Assembly (NCBI RefSeq): GCF_001939115.1
Contig: NZ_MQTZ01000042.1
Coordinates: forward strand, 220,034-284,033
Source of the DNA: Leptolyngbya sp. 'hensonii'
GTDB taxonomy: Bacteria > Cyanobacteriota > Cyanobacteriia > GCF-001939115
Direction of reading: 5' to 3'
DNA length: 64,000 bases
Shown: positions 34,970-43,909 of the stretch, piece after piece
Layout: each line of letters begins with the position of its first letter
How positions within the stretch are numbered: position 1 is the first letter of the stretch
The notes under the pieces: generated by a model
Seen by the model: only the letters and a program-made list of their open reading frames with translations
Told to the model about the DNA's origin: nothing
Database searches by the model: none
Position numbers and translations under genes: made by a program

Positions 34970-35991
34970 TCTTCCGCAAAAATATAGCGGTATAGCTCAC
35001 TCGGATCGGGTTCAGGGCTGCTTTCCGCAAACTTCACAGCTTCCTCAACCAGCGTCTGAATCCGCTTATCGATCGCTTTCAATTCTTCCTGAGTGGCCAG
35101 ATTTTGCTCAACCAGATAGGCGGCCATTTTCTTGATCGGATCACGGGCAAACCAGAATTCCTTCTCGGCTTTGGCTCGCAGTTCATCCGGATCGGCCAAG
35201 GAGTGCCCCCGGAAGCGGTAGGTGAGGGCTTCAATCAGGGTAGGGCCTTCCCCAGCGCGGGCACGGGCCACCGCTTCCTGGGCGACAGCATGCACCGCCA
35301 GCACGTCCATCCCATCCACCTCAATCCCAGGCATGCCAAAGGCAGATGCTTTCTTGTAAATCTCTGGAATAGAAGTCGCCCGCTCATGGGCCATACCGAT
35401 CGCCCACTTGTTGTTTTCCACCACGTAAATAATGGGGAGCTTCCACAACACAGCCATATTCAGGCATTCGAAGAACTGGCCATTATTAGCCGCCCCATCC
35501 CCAAAGAAGCAGGCGGTGACCTGATCAGCCCCACTATCTCCCATCACTTCCCGGCGGTAGCGGCTCTGAAACGCAGCTCCTGTGGCCACAGGAATTCCTT
35601 CGGAGACGAAAGCAAAGCCCCCCAGGAGATTATGTTCCGCTGAAAACAGGTGCATGGAACCACCCCGGCCTTTGCTGCAGCCCGTCGCCTTGCCAAACAG
35701 TTCTGCCATGACTTCCCGCGCTGGCACCCCTGCACTCAGGGCATGGACGTGATCGCGATAGGTGCTGCAGACAAAATCATCTGGGCGCATAGCCTTGACC
35801 ACCCCACTGGAGACAGCTTCCTGCCCGTTGTAAAGGTGGACAAAACCAAACATTTTGCCCCGGTAATACATCTCAGCGCACTTATCCTCAAACAGGCGTC
35901 CAAGGACCATATCTTCGTACAGGATCAGTCCTTCTTCCCTTGTAACCTTGGCCGTAACCTGAGCGATCGGTAATGTCCGTTCTTGAACCAT
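34966..35991 (-). CDS. pdhA: Pyruvate dehydrogenase E1 component alpha subunit
   Basis: Thiamine-diphosphate-dependent E1 alpha, which with E1 beta decarboxylates pyruvate and feeds acetyl groups to E2. It has [48 protein letters not shown], the TPP motif [12 protein letters not shown]...ENNKWAIGM, and [21 protein letters not shown], the phosphorylation-loop region of the family. 341 residues, full length. No pdhB, E2 or E3 gene is adjacent, as is usual in cyanobacteria, where these genes are scattered. Confidence 0.93.
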   Translation of the reverse strand: MVQERTLPIAQVTAKVTREEGLILYEDMVLGRLFEDKCAEMYYRGKMFGFVHLYNGQEAVSSGVVKAMRPDDFVCSTYRDHVHALSAGVPAREVMAELFGKATGCSKGRGGSMHLFSAEHNLLGGFAFVSEGIPVATGAAFQSRYRREVMGDSGADQVTACFFGDGAANNGQFFECLNMAVLWKLPIIYVVENNKWAIGMAHERATSIPEIYKKASAFGMPGIEVDGMDVLAVHAVAQEAVARARAGEGPTLIEALTYRFRGHSLADPDELRAKAEKEFWFARDPIKKMAAYLVEQNLATQEELKAIDKRIQTLVEEAVKFAESSPEPDPSELYRYIFAED

Positions 35992-36100
35992 TGATTTGAA
36001 CTAACCTGTATTAGCAAAGCAATTAATTATTCTAGGATACTGTGTAACCACCCGCCTAATAACAAAACCCCAAAGGCTGAGATCGCAGAAGGGTGGGGCT

Positions 36101-38155
36101 TCATTGTCCCCTAACCACCAGGGATCCACCCCCACGGGACTCGGCTCCAGGGGAAGTGGGTCGGACGATCGTCTCATCCTCCAGAAGAAACTCCCGAATA
36201 AAGCGAGCCAGCGATCGCTGCATCAACCCAACCCCAACCCGCTGCCCCATGTGTTGCACTTCTGGATTCAGCAATAACCGGGGAATCAGGGGCAGAATTC
36301 GAGCAGGGTCAAAACCAGGAGTCTCCCGCAGAATATCCCAGATGCGCTTGATATGCTCCAGGCTTTTTTGATCTTCAGTCGGCAGGGTCGGCGGATTCAC
36401 AGCCAGACCAATTCGCTCTTGTAAGGCATAGGTCACACTCTGGAAGATATTGCGGCCAAAGTTATCGACCGTTTTGACAATTTCCTCGACTAAGTGCTCC
36501 CGAATAAAAACACCCCGCTCCGAGAAGAGGAAATCCACCGCCTGATCCATGACCCGGTTGAGGTCATAGTCCGAGCTATTGCGGGCATTGCGGAGCAGAT
36601 TCTCCAGGCGGTTCCAGCGGAAACTACCATCCTTAAACAGCAGATCGCGCAGAGAGTTCCGCAACTGGGGTGCCGGGTCTGTGAGCAGCCGCTTCGAAAT
36701 GTAAGGATAGGCATTGCTCAAAACCTTAAAATTTGGGTCCACATTAATCGCAATCCCTTCCAGGGTGACCAACGATCGAATGATCAGGGCATAGTAGGCT
36801 GGCACCCGGAAGGGGTATTCGTACATCAGGGCTGAAAGCTGATCCGTAATGCTCTTGAAGTTCAACTCAGCCACACTGGCCCCCAGGGCATTGCCAAACA
36901 CATTTCCCAAAGCGGGAATAATTGGTGTCAGGTCCGTGTCCGCTGACAGAAACTCCAGCTTGACATAATCATGGGCCAAACCTTCAAAATCTCGATTGAC
37001 CATGTGCACCACGGCCTCAATCAGGCCATAGCGCTGGGCTGGTTTGACCTCACTCATCATGCCAAAATCCAGATAGGCCAGCTTGCCCTCTGGAGTTGCC
37101 AGCAAATTACCGGGATGGGGATCGGCATGGAAGAACCCATGCTCCAGCAGTTGCCGCAGGGAACACTGCACGCCCACATCAATCAGATAGCGGGCATCAA
37201 TTCCCTGGGCATGAATCACCTCTGGCTGAGTCAGCTTGGTCCCCGTCACCCACTCCATCGTCAGCACCCGCCGCTGAGTATATTTCCAGTAAATGCGGGG
37301 CACATAAATATCCTGAAGATGGCCATACAGTTGAGCAAACCGCTCGGCGTTGTGCCCCTCCTGGATATAGTCCATTTCTTCAAAAATGCGAGACCCGAAC
37401 TCATCCAAAATACCGACCAGATCGCTCCGGACCCGCTTCATATTGCCCATCATCCAGGCAGCCAGCCGTCGCAGAATGTAGAGATCCAGGGTGATACGCT
37501 CGGCCAGCCCAGGTCGTTGGACTTTCACCGCCACCACTTCCCCCGTCGGCAATTTGCCCTTATACACCTGCCCCAGGGAAGCTGCCGCGATCGGTTGGGG
37601 ACTCAGCTCGGCATACAACTTATCCGGTCGATCGCCCAATTCCTCTTCAATGAACCGAAACGCCACTTCGTTGGGGAAGGGGGGCAGTTGATCCTGGAGT
37701 TGGGTCAACTCTTCCAGATAAATTGGGGACACCAGATCCGGGCGTGTTGAAAGAGCTTGGCCAATTTTGATATAGGCAGGGCCGAGATCGGTCAGCATTT
37801 CCCGCAGTTGCACTGCCCGTTGCCGTTCATTCTGCTGCAAGCGATCGGTGCGCCGATCCCACCAGAGGGCAACATAAAAGGTCAAAAACGGCCAGATAAT
37901 CCCCAGGAAACGTCCGATCGCTTGCAGGGGACGGTATCTGTAGTAGGCCGCTATCGCAGCGGCATCGTAGCTTAACGCTTCATCGGTCACGGCAGCATGG
38001 GCAGGCTTCAGGGTTTTACCCAGAGCCGGATGTAGTTCGCTATCGATATCAGCCATGATTTCTACAGCTTCTGGCCCACCAGATAAGACCGATCGCTGGG
38101 GCGTTGGCCTGGAATCGGAGCGCGTTGGGTCAGCAGGCACGGTTTTAGCAGTCAT
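36101..38155 (-). CDS. ABC1/AarF/UbiB family kinase-like protein
   Basis: A 684-residue atypical kinase. The KxGQ region is GPAYIKIGQALSTRPDLV, followed by LTQLQDQLPPFP, the Ala-rich loop AAASLGQVYKGKL, VAVKVQRPGL (Lys), HADPHPGNLL (catalytic loop) and LDFGMMSEV (metal site). An N-terminal tail of about 90 residues and a 200-residue helical C-terminus extend the core. Cyanobacteria carry several such proteins, tied to quinone, tocopherol or lipid homeostasis in other organisms. The exact paralogue is not clear from sequence alone. Confidence 0.9.
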   Translation of the reverse strand: MTAKTVPADPTRSDSRPTPQRSVLSGGPEAVEIMADIDSELHPALGKTLKPAHAAVTDEALSYDAAAIAAYYRYRPLQAIGRFLGIIWPFLTFYVALWWDRRTDRLQQNERQRAVQLREMLTDLGPAYIKIGQALSTRPDLVSPIYLEELTQLQDQLPPFPNEVAFRFIEEELGDRPDKLYAELSPQPIAAASLGQVYKGKLPTGEVVAVKVQRPGLAERITLDLYILRRLAAWMMGNMKRVRSDLVGILDEFGSRIFEEMDYIQEGHNAERFAQLYGHLQDIYVPRIYWKYTQRRVLTMEWVTGTKLTQPEVIHAQGIDARYLIDVGVQCSLRQLLEHGFFHADPHPGNLLATPEGKLAYLDFGMMSEVKPAQRYGLIEAVVHMVNRDFEGLAHDYVKLEFLSADTDLTPIIPALGNVFGNALGASVAELNFKSITDQLSALMYEYPFRVPAYYALIIRSLVTLEGIAINVDPNFKVLSNAYPYISKRLLTDPAPQLRNSLRDLLFKDGSFRWNRLENLLRNARNSSDYDLNRVMDQAVDFLFSERGVFIREHLVEEIVKTVDNFGRNIFQSVTYALQERIGLAVNPPTLPTEDQKSLEHIKRIWDILRETPGFDPARILPLIPRLLLNPEVQHMGQRVGVGLMQRSLARFIREFLLEDETIVRPTSPGAESRGGGSLVVRGQ

Positions 38156-38341
38156 GGAGGTTTAAAGAGGGTTGCTGGGGCAGAACACTATTAAGTATTG
38201 TAACAAGAAGCCTTCAGGTTTGAGCCCTCCCCTAAGGATAGGACTTGAGACATTCAAAGCTGGAGTAGGGATGTTCCCCTCTATCAGAGGGGATATTTAC
38301 CCAAAAATGCTAGAAATTGAGACAGCGATTTACTCTGCCCT
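38156..38341. other. Divergent intergenic region upstream of recN
   Basis: A 186-bp gap between the ABC1 kinase and recN start codons. It contains a perfect hairpin, TCCCCTCT-ATC-AGAGGGGA (38275-38293), about 50 bp before the recN ATG, likely within the recN leader. No LexA-type site was recognised. Confidence 0.4.
38275..38293 (+). promoter_or_regulatory. Perfect 8-bp hairpin in the recN upstream region
   Basis: TCCCCTCT (38275-38282) and AGAGGGGA (38286-38293) pair around ATC. It is followed by TATTTACC, not a T-run, so it is a poor terminator. It may be an operator or an mRNA structure; function unknown. Confidence 0.4.
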
Positions 38342-40096
38342 ATGTTACTCTCCTTGCGAATTGAGAACTTTGCCCTCATCGATCGGTTGGAGTTGGAATT
38401 CGGCTCCGGATTACATGTCTTGACGGGGGAAACGGGTGCAGGCAAGTCAATTATCCTGGATGCGATCGATGCGGTTCTGGGGGGGAAGATGACCGGGCGA
38501 GCTATTCGTACCGGTACAGAGCGCTCCCTGATCGAAGCTGTCTTTGCCCTGGAACCCGCCCTGGTCGAGTGGTTAGGAAAACAAGACATTGACCCGATGG
38601 ACGGGGAGATGCTGGTCTGCAGTCGGGAGTTGTCCCTGACTCAGGGCAACTTCCGCAGCCGTTCCCGTCTGAATGGGGTTCTAGTCAACAAGCAGCAGAT
38701 GGAGGAATTGCGGACCCATCTGGTCGAGATCACCGCCCAAGGCCAAACAGTCCAGTTGGGCCAGGTGGCCATCCAGCGGGAATGGCTGGACAGCTATGGT
38801 GGCACGACTCTGCAGGAACAGCGCGCGATCGTCGCCTCCGCCTATACCCACTGTCAACAGGCGCTGCAAATCCTGGAGCGCAGACGACACTCTGAACAAC
38901 AGCGACTGCAACAACTCGATTTGCTGGACTATCAGTTCCGAGAACTGAAAGAGGCTAATTTGCAGGACCCGGAGGAGCTGGTCCAACTCCAGCAAGAGCA
39001 TCAGCGGCTGAATCACAGCGTTGATTTGCAGCAGCAAAGCTATCTGGTGTATCAGGCCCTCTATGAAAACGAAACTGGACGGGCCTGTGCCGATCTATTA
39101 GGACAGGCAGAAACCCTATTGAGTGGCATGCTGCAGTACGATAATGCCGTCCAACCCATGCTGGATTTGGTGAGTGAGGCGCTGGCTCAGGTTCAGGAGG
39201 CCGGACGCCGGATCAATGACTACGGGGAACAGTTGGAAACCGATCCCCAGCGCCTGGAGGAAGTCGAAGAACGCATAGCTGAATTGAAGAAGATTTGCCG
39301 CAAATATGGTCCGACCCTGACAGATGCGTTAGCTCATTACGACAAACTCCGATCGCAACTCCAGGATCTGAACGGAGAAGGCCAATCGATCGAAGATCTG
39401 GAGCAAGACTATCAGGCCAAAAAGGCCGTTCTGACCGAAGCCTGTATCCGGTTAACCCAACTGCGCCAGTCCGCTGCCCAGATTCTGGAAACTCGTCTGG
39501 TGGAAGAGTTAAAGCCCCTGGCCATGGAGAAAGTGCAGTTCCAGGTGGAAATCATGCCTGCGACACCGGCCAGCCATGGGGCTGACCAGATCACCTTTCT
39601 ATTCAGCCCCAATCCCGGAGAACCCTTACAGCCACTGACGGCAATCGCCTCCGGTGGGGAGATGAGCCGCTTCCTGCTGGCCCTGAAAGCCTGCTTCTCC
39701 CAGGTGGATGCGATCGGAACGATGGTTTTCGATGAAATTGACGTGGGGGTGTCGGGACGGGTGGCCCAGGCGATCGCTGAGAAACTCTACCAGCTCAGCC
39801 TGCAACATCAGGTTTTGTGTGTGACTCACCAACCGATCGTCGCAGCCATGGCCGATCATCATTTTCGCGTCAATAAGGAAACGATCGGGGATGGGACGGG
39901 AGTCAGAGGCAAAGGCAACCAGAATGGCGCTGGAGACGACGTGCGGACTGTGGTGCGAGTCAGGCCCCTGGATGGGGACAACCGACGACAGGAACTGGCT
40001 CAAATTGCGGGGGGGCGAACTGGAAGTGAGGCGATCGCCTTCGCCGAATCTCTGCTGGTGCAGGCGGGAGCCGTGCGCCAGCAACATACCTCCTGA
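38342..40096 (+). CDS. recN: DNA repair protein RecN
   Basis: An SMC-like ATPase for double-strand-break repair. It opens MLLSLRIENFALIDRLELEF, Walker A is GETGAGKSIILDAI, and the two coiled coils (about 155-370) are Gln/Leu/Glu-rich. The signature is ASGGEMSRFLLALKA and Walker B is MVFDEIDVGVSGRVA, then the switch region VLCVTHQPIVAAMADHHF. 584 residues, full length; the C-terminal tail has an unusual Gly/Asp-rich insert (GDGTGVRGKGNQNGAGDD). Confidence 0.95.
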   Translation: MLLSLRIENFALIDRLELEFGSGLHVLTGETGAGKSIILDAIDAVLGGKMTGRAIRTGTERSLIEAVFALEPALVEWLGKQDIDPMDGEMLVCSRELSLTQGNFRSRSRLNGVLVNKQQMEELRTHLVEITAQGQTVQLGQVAIQREWLDSYGGTTLQEQRAIVASAYTHCQQALQILERRRHSEQQRLQQLDLLDYQFRELKEANLQDPEELVQLQQEHQRLNHSVDLQQQSYLVYQALYENETGRACADLLGQAETLLSGMLQYDNAVQPMLDLVSEALAQVQEAGRRINDYGEQLETDPQRLEEVEERIAELKKICRKYGPTLTDALAHYDKLRSQLQDLNGEGQSIEDLEQDYQAKKAVLTEACIRLTQLRQSAAQILETRLVEELKPLAMEKVQFQVEIMPATPASHGADQITFLFSPNPGEPLQPLTAIASGGEMSRFLLALKACFSQVDAIGTMVFDEIDVGVSGRVAQAIAEKLYQLSLQHQVLCVTHQPIVAAMADHHFRVNKETIGDGTGVRGKGNQNGAGDDVRTVVRVRPLDGDNRRQELAQIAGGRTGSEAIAFAESLLVQAGAVRQQHTS

Positions 40097-40216
40097 ACCT
40101 TTCCTGAGTCGATCGGCAGGCGATCGACCGGTGGAGTCATTGCCCAGTTGTCTATCAATCAGGGGACTGGGAGCAATGTCATACCTTGAAACGATAAAGC
40201 CTGATCTGGTTTGACT

Positions 40217-40714
40217 CTATTTCTTTGGCAGTTTCTCGGCAACGAGCTGCCTGAATTGGTGCCAATCTGCGTCAGATTGAAAAAAACTACGTGGCAATAA
40301 AATAGCTTGATTGAGAGAGGTATAAAGCAGAAAAATATCGGCTACTTCTCGATACTTTAGTATTATTTCCCAGGGGCACCTCAACTCACCATAGGCATGA
40401 CTCCAAACAATACGTTCTTGATCAACGACTCCAGATATTTCTCCTTGAATCAGCTTGTTGCTTTGCCATGCTCGTTTGATCTGGCGCTCTCTGAGTTTTG
40501 GTATAACCACAAGAAAATACACAAACAAAAAAATATCAAAAGCCAATCCAAAACTTGTAATGTAGCCAGAGAGACTTAGCACTTTTATTAGAGCAAATCC
40601 AAGCCAGAACCAGGGAAAGCCTTTTAAGATCCACCTTAAAAGGGCTGGCATACAACATTGCTGAAAGCGATTAAATTGCTGTTCGGTCAACGTGCCACTA
40701 AATTGAATGCTCAT
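40217..40714 (-). CDS. YcxB-like membrane protein
   Basis: A 165-residue protein with two membrane helices (WFWLGFALIKVLSLSGYI and FGLAFDIFLFVYFLVVI, about 36-75) followed by a cytoplasmic beta-rich domain with GEISGVVDQERIVWSHAYGELRCPW and LLYTSLNQAILLPRSFF, typical of the YcxB C-terminal domain. Function of the family is unknown. Base composition is a little AT-richer than in neighbours, as in the island to the right. Confidence 0.65.
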   Translation of the reverse strand: MSIQFSGTLTEQQFNRFQQCCMPALLRWILKGFPWFWLGFALIKVLSLSGYITSFGLAFDIFLFVYFLVVIPKLRERQIKRAWQSNKLIQGEISGVVDQERIVWSHAYGELRCPWEIILKYREVADIFLLYTSLNQAILLPRSFFQSDADWHQFRQLVAEKLPKK

Positions 40715-40920
40715 TAATTAAGTGCCTTAAGTTCTCGAAATCCCTGATTCACAAACTTCTGATGCTACTAATTCTGCTGAGTTCAGCCAGTATAGCTAAA
40801 ATTGGCTTCATTGAGCTGTGACTCATCCGCAATGGATGGCAGTCGAAAGTTAATCTGGTGGTGCATCAAAACAATGTGGGTCTGGTAAAATGAGCAGATA
40901 ACAGCTCACTCCTTAAAACT

Positions 40921-41348
40921 ATGGAATGTAAGCTCTGCGGTCATTCTAAGACTCATAAACACGGCAAGATGCCTAACGGTCATCAGCGCTACTTCTGTCC
41001 TGAGTGCAAACAAACTTTTTCTGAAAGTTTTGACACCCTTTACTACTATCGCCACGTGAGTCCAGAGCAAATCCAACAAGTACTCCAAGCTCACAGCGAA
41101 GGAACAAGTTTGAGAGGCATTAGCCGAATTACAGGACTGGCGTACAATACCGTTGTCAGCATTGTCCGCTCAGCTAGCAGCAAGGCTCAGCTAGTTCATA
41201 ATGACTGACTTGAGCAGGTCACAACGACAGAAGTGAGTGCTGATGAGCTATGGTCATTTGTACAAAAAAACAGAAGCAATGTTATCCCAACGAATCAGAG
41301 GTAGGAGATTGCTGGATTGCTCTAAGTTTGGCGGATTCAAGTGGATTA
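40921..41348 (+). pseudogene. Decayed IS1-family transposase
   Basis: The frame from ATG 40921 encodes a zinc-finger start (MECKLCGHSKTHKHGK...YFCPECKQTFSES) and a helix-turn-helix (EQIQQVLQAHSEGTSLRGISRITGLAYNTV), as in IS1 InsA. A TGA at 41206 interrupts it, but the same frame continues LEQVTTTEVSADELWSFVQKN. A further frameshift near 41300 leads into GDCWIALSLADSSGL, the InsB-like part. The match then stops abruptly; later catalytic residues are missing. So it has a nonsense codon, a frameshift and a 3' truncation. Terminal repeats are not identifiable with confidence. Confidence 0.8.
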
Positions 41349-41373
41349 GATGAACTTACTTGCAGTTTCGAGT

Positions 41374-41925
41374 TCATCGCATCATATCCTCCCACCAGCC
41401 GAGTAAAGGATGGTTGCGGTGAGGGATGTAGCGTCCTCTGGTTCGTATGGCGGTAAGTACAGATCGTAAAGTAGCAGAAGAAACATTCTCTGCCTCTGAC
41501 CAATGCTTGACTATTGCTAGAGTCGATAGGATTTGCAGGTTAGGTGCTTCCCGTTGAAAAAATGAACTTGCTTTCTTATCATCGGTAGCGATCGCCCATT
41601 CTCGGTGAACTGCAATTGCACAGGTCGCTGATTCACCATCATCTCCCAGCTCAAAAACATAGTTTACAAAGGTTTCTTCCTCACTCTCAGAAGTAAAATC
41701 TGCAACTGCAAGTAGCCCCTTTTCCATAGCTGCTTCAAACTGGTTTATATCCTCGTTATTTGCGTCTGCCAAGCGTCGGAGAGTTAGCAATTCTCTTGCT
41801 CTAACGACTTCAGTAACTACGACTTGAGCTGGTATGGACTGTATAATCTCAATCAAATGCCCAGAGGCACAGAAGTTCAAGACACAACAGGCATCAAGAA
41901 CTATATGGGAGTGTTTGATTTCCAT
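41374..41925 (-). CDS. PIN-domain nuclease, toxin-like
   Basis: A 183-residue PIN-fold protein. Acidic metal-binding residues are visible at VLDACCVLNF (Asp), DDGESATCAIAV (Glu) and ATDDKKASSF (Asp pair), so the active site looks intact. It is the last gene of a three-gene minus-strand unit, 18 bp after the XRE-ImmA-like gene. A VapC-like ribonuclease toxin is the natural reading. Its 3' end sits against the transposase remnant; the stop is well placed after a full-length C-terminus (HPLLGWWEDMMR). Confidence 0.75.
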   Translation of the reverse strand: MEIKHSHIVLDACCVLNFCASGHLIEIIQSIPAQVVVTEVVRARELLTLRRLADANNEDINQFEAAMEKGLLAVADFTSESEEETFVNYVFELGDDGESATCAIAVHREWAIATDDKKASSFFQREAPNLQILSTLAIVKHWSEAENVSSATLRSVLTAIRTRGRYIPHRNHPLLGWWEDMMR

Positions 41926-41943
41926 AACCTATCTCCCAATGTC

Positions 41944-43137
41944 TTACGCCTGGCGCAAATCTAGATAAGCAGATTCTTCCAGCATCCCGCTGGAATGTTC
42001 ACGTAGTGCTTCTGCTATGCGTCGGGCTTCTAAGCGATCGACACCAAGGAAATCTGCAAAGCGTCCTTCAGTAATAAGTCCTTGATCCAAAGCTTCAATA
42101 GCAAGGTGTTGATAATGAATAGGAAGTACATTATCCCGCTGATCGATTTCCTCTAAACCTAACTCTTGCTGTACCTTCCTAACCTTCAATCCTCGATCTC
42201 GCAAACGATCCAAAGTTCCGGACGGGATAAGTTTCATATCTTCCAACCGATAACCAAGGGCTTCGATCGACACTCCATAATAATGAGCAAGGGTAAACAA
42301 ATTAGTTGGAGTAAACTTGCCATGAGTCCGATACATATCATTAAATCGACTCAGCAAGCCACTTGTAGGCATTAGGAAATATTTTGGGAAAGCTTCAGCT
42401 AAGCGTTCACTCTCTGGTACTCTTTGGTACTGTCCCTCAAAATCAACAACAGGCTTTCGTCTATGAGCCAAAAAATGGAGATAACCATGAGCCATAGACC
42501 AACGCCGCCGTTCTTCGTAGTGCCCCAGGTTTATTGCCATACAGCCACCAAGCTGTTCATCGTAGCTGTAAATTTCTGAATATTTTGCTGGCATATTTAG
42601 GTAAAATACCCTAATCCCTACACTCTGCTCTAAGATGCCTCGCAGCATTGGGATAGGACCATCACCCAATCCAAGCCGCTGACGCTCTGAGATCGCAATA
42701 CTTTCCGCCGCTGCTTCGATCTGCATATTAGCCACGTCATATTCCTGAGGGTAGTTACGTGGAATTGGAGCATCCATTATCTTTTCAAGCTCCAAATAGT
42801 TGCGACACAGTTCCTCAAACCGCTCAATAATTGGAGTGATTCGTGCTTCTTCCTGTTCATTTCGCTGATAAGCAGCGCGGAACTGAACCTCAAATGGCTC
42901 AGTGACAGGACTGGAACGAACGAAATCGCTGACAGCTTGCCCGTAAGCACGAGCTAATTTTATTAATTCATTCGGCTTAAGACGCCGCTCTCCCTTTTCT
43001 ATGGCAACAATGGTAGTGCGTGCAGCGTCAATAACCTTAGCCGCATCAGCTTGGGTCAGCCCACTCTTCTTCCGCGCTTGTTGTAGGAGTTCTCCTAATT
43101 TTCGTAAATCAATATTGTCGAGAATGTTGTTAGCCAT
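41944..43137 (-). CDS. XRE regulator fused to a degenerate ImmA/IrrE metallopeptidase-like domain
   Basis: A 397-residue protein. An N-terminal XRE helix-turn-helix (LRKLGELLQQARKKSGLTQADAAKVIDAARTTIVAIEKGE, about 10-50) is followed by a COG2856-type domain. The expected zinc motif HExxH reads WSMAHGYLHFLAH, so the catalytic Glu is Gly while both His remain; the downstream SERLAEAFPKYFLMP still has the third-ligand Glu region. The last 130 residues are helical. The start at 43137 has AAGGA 7 nt upstream. It overlaps the preceding gene by 43 bp. It is probably the antitoxin/autorepressor of the PIN protein (inference). Confidence 0.8.
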   Translation of the reverse strand: MANNILDNIDLRKLGELLQQARKKSGLTQADAAKVIDAARTTIVAIEKGERRLKPNELIKLARAYGQAVSDFVRSSPVTEPFEVQFRAAYQRNEQEEARITPIIERFEELCRNYLELEKIMDAPIPRNYPQEYDVANMQIEAAAESIAISERQRLGLGDGPIPMLRGILEQSVGIRVFYLNMPAKYSEIYSYDEQLGGCMAINLGHYEERRRWSMAHGYLHFLAHRRKPVVDFEGQYQRVPESERLAEAFPKYFLMPTSGLLSRFNDMYRTHGKFTPTNLFTLAHYYGVSIEALGYRLEDMKLIPSGTLDRLRDRGLKVRKVQQELGLEEIDQRDNVLPIHYQHLAIEALDQGLITEGRFADFLGVDRLEARRIAEALREHSSGMLEESAYLDLRQA

Positions 43138-43553
43138 AGCGTTTCCTTTCCACCCTTACTGAATCGTCTCCAAATAGCCTCTGAAGTATGGGTGATATCT
43201 ACTTCTCGTCCACTTCTAAGGTCGTTGAGATCACCCTTACCTGCGCGTAGTATCAACTCTTTGATGTAGGGTGATCCATCTGCCTGCTGAACTAGATTTT
43301 CGAATTCCACACTAAGTTTGGCAAAGTCGCTTTCCCTAGATCCTTCAAGATTGCTAATTATTTGTGCAACACTAGCCGCCATTGCCTGAGCCAACAAGAT
43401 GGGGAGATCACCTTTAGCTTTGATATCTTGCTTGAGTTTCTCCAGCACAGCCCTTGCACATTCATCGCTAGTTGCAGTTCCTTCACATAGCCACTTGTAC
43501 GGTTTTTGATAAAGCCGCCTGAGTCTGCTATGGACAATATCTCCATCGGGCAT
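43095..43553 (-). CDS. Unknown 152-residue protein leading the PIN module
   Basis: I do not recognise the family. The protein is soluble, mostly helical and charged (LRRLYQKPYKWLCEG, CARAVLEKLKQDIKAK, FAKLSVEFENLVQQ), with no signal peptide. GGAGG stands 5 nt before the ATG, the best ribosome site in the module. A TTGACA/TAGCTT promoter lies about 40 bp upstream. Its 3' end overlaps the XRE-ImmA gene by 43 bp, so the two are one transcript. It may be a third toxin-antitoxin component. Confidence 0.65.
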   Translation of the reverse strand: MPDGDIVHSRLRRLYQKPYKWLCEGTATSDECARAVLEKLKQDIKAKGDLPILLAQAMAASVAQIISNLEGSRESDFAKLSVEFENLVQQADGSPYIKELILRAGKGDLNDLRSGREVDITHTSEAIWRRFSKGGKETLWLTTFSTILIYEN

Positions 43554-43589
43554 GACAACCTCCGCCTCTCGGAGTTATTTGATACCCCA

Positions 43590-43618
43590 AAGCTAACCGA
43601 CGTATCTGACATTGTCAA
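43590..43618 (-). promoter_or_regulatory. Promoter and overlapping operator of the PIN module
   Basis: On the minus strand, -35 TTGACA (43618-43613), 17-bp spacer, -10 TAGCTT (43595-43590). The palindrome TGACATTGTCA (43607-43617) overlaps the -35 and could be the autoregulatory site of the XRE protein. Confidence 0.6.
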
Positions 43619-43753
43619 CTATTTTCTGGATTCTTTTCTTGAAATGTCAGGCTAGAGTTTTGCTGGATACCCAAATGGCTTGATTTACAGGTAACGAGAA
43701 GGGGAGAATAATGCTCGTCAAGATGAAACTGTGGCTCCAGTACAAGTTGGGCT

Positions 43754-43841
43754 GTATAACAATTCGCTTGCGGCGGATGGCCTCAATACTCTGGTGTTGA
43801 CTCGAAGACTCTTACCCCCGCTGAAGCCCAAGCCGTTATGC
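43754..43841 (+). other. attC-like sequence
   Basis: GTATAAC followed by AATTCGCTTG (43754-43770) resembles the R''/spacer start of integron attC sites. CAAGCCGTTATGC (43829-43841) resembles the L'/R' end. GTATAAC and the reverse complement of GTTATGC agree at 6 of 7 positions, and GCTTG pairs with CAAGC. Length 88 bp is in range. No integrase is in the window. Confidence 0.3.
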
Positions 43842-43909
43842 CGCCGCAACCCCCCCCTTCGTGTCAGGTTAGCTGTTAGGATGCAATAATCCCCCAGAAG
43901 CGAAAGGCT

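Larger units (their letters stand above)
43554..43909. other. Intergenic region at the island boundary
   Basis: 356 bp without a gene. It holds the promoter of the PIN module near 43600 and the attC-like sequence at 43754-43841. The rest shows nothing recognisable. Confidence 0.5.

Noticed and set aside
36971..37750. Long plus-strand frame of 259 codons
   Set aside because: Antisense to the ABC1 kinase gene, whose catalytic motifs are intact; His/Gln-rich composition of a shadow frame.
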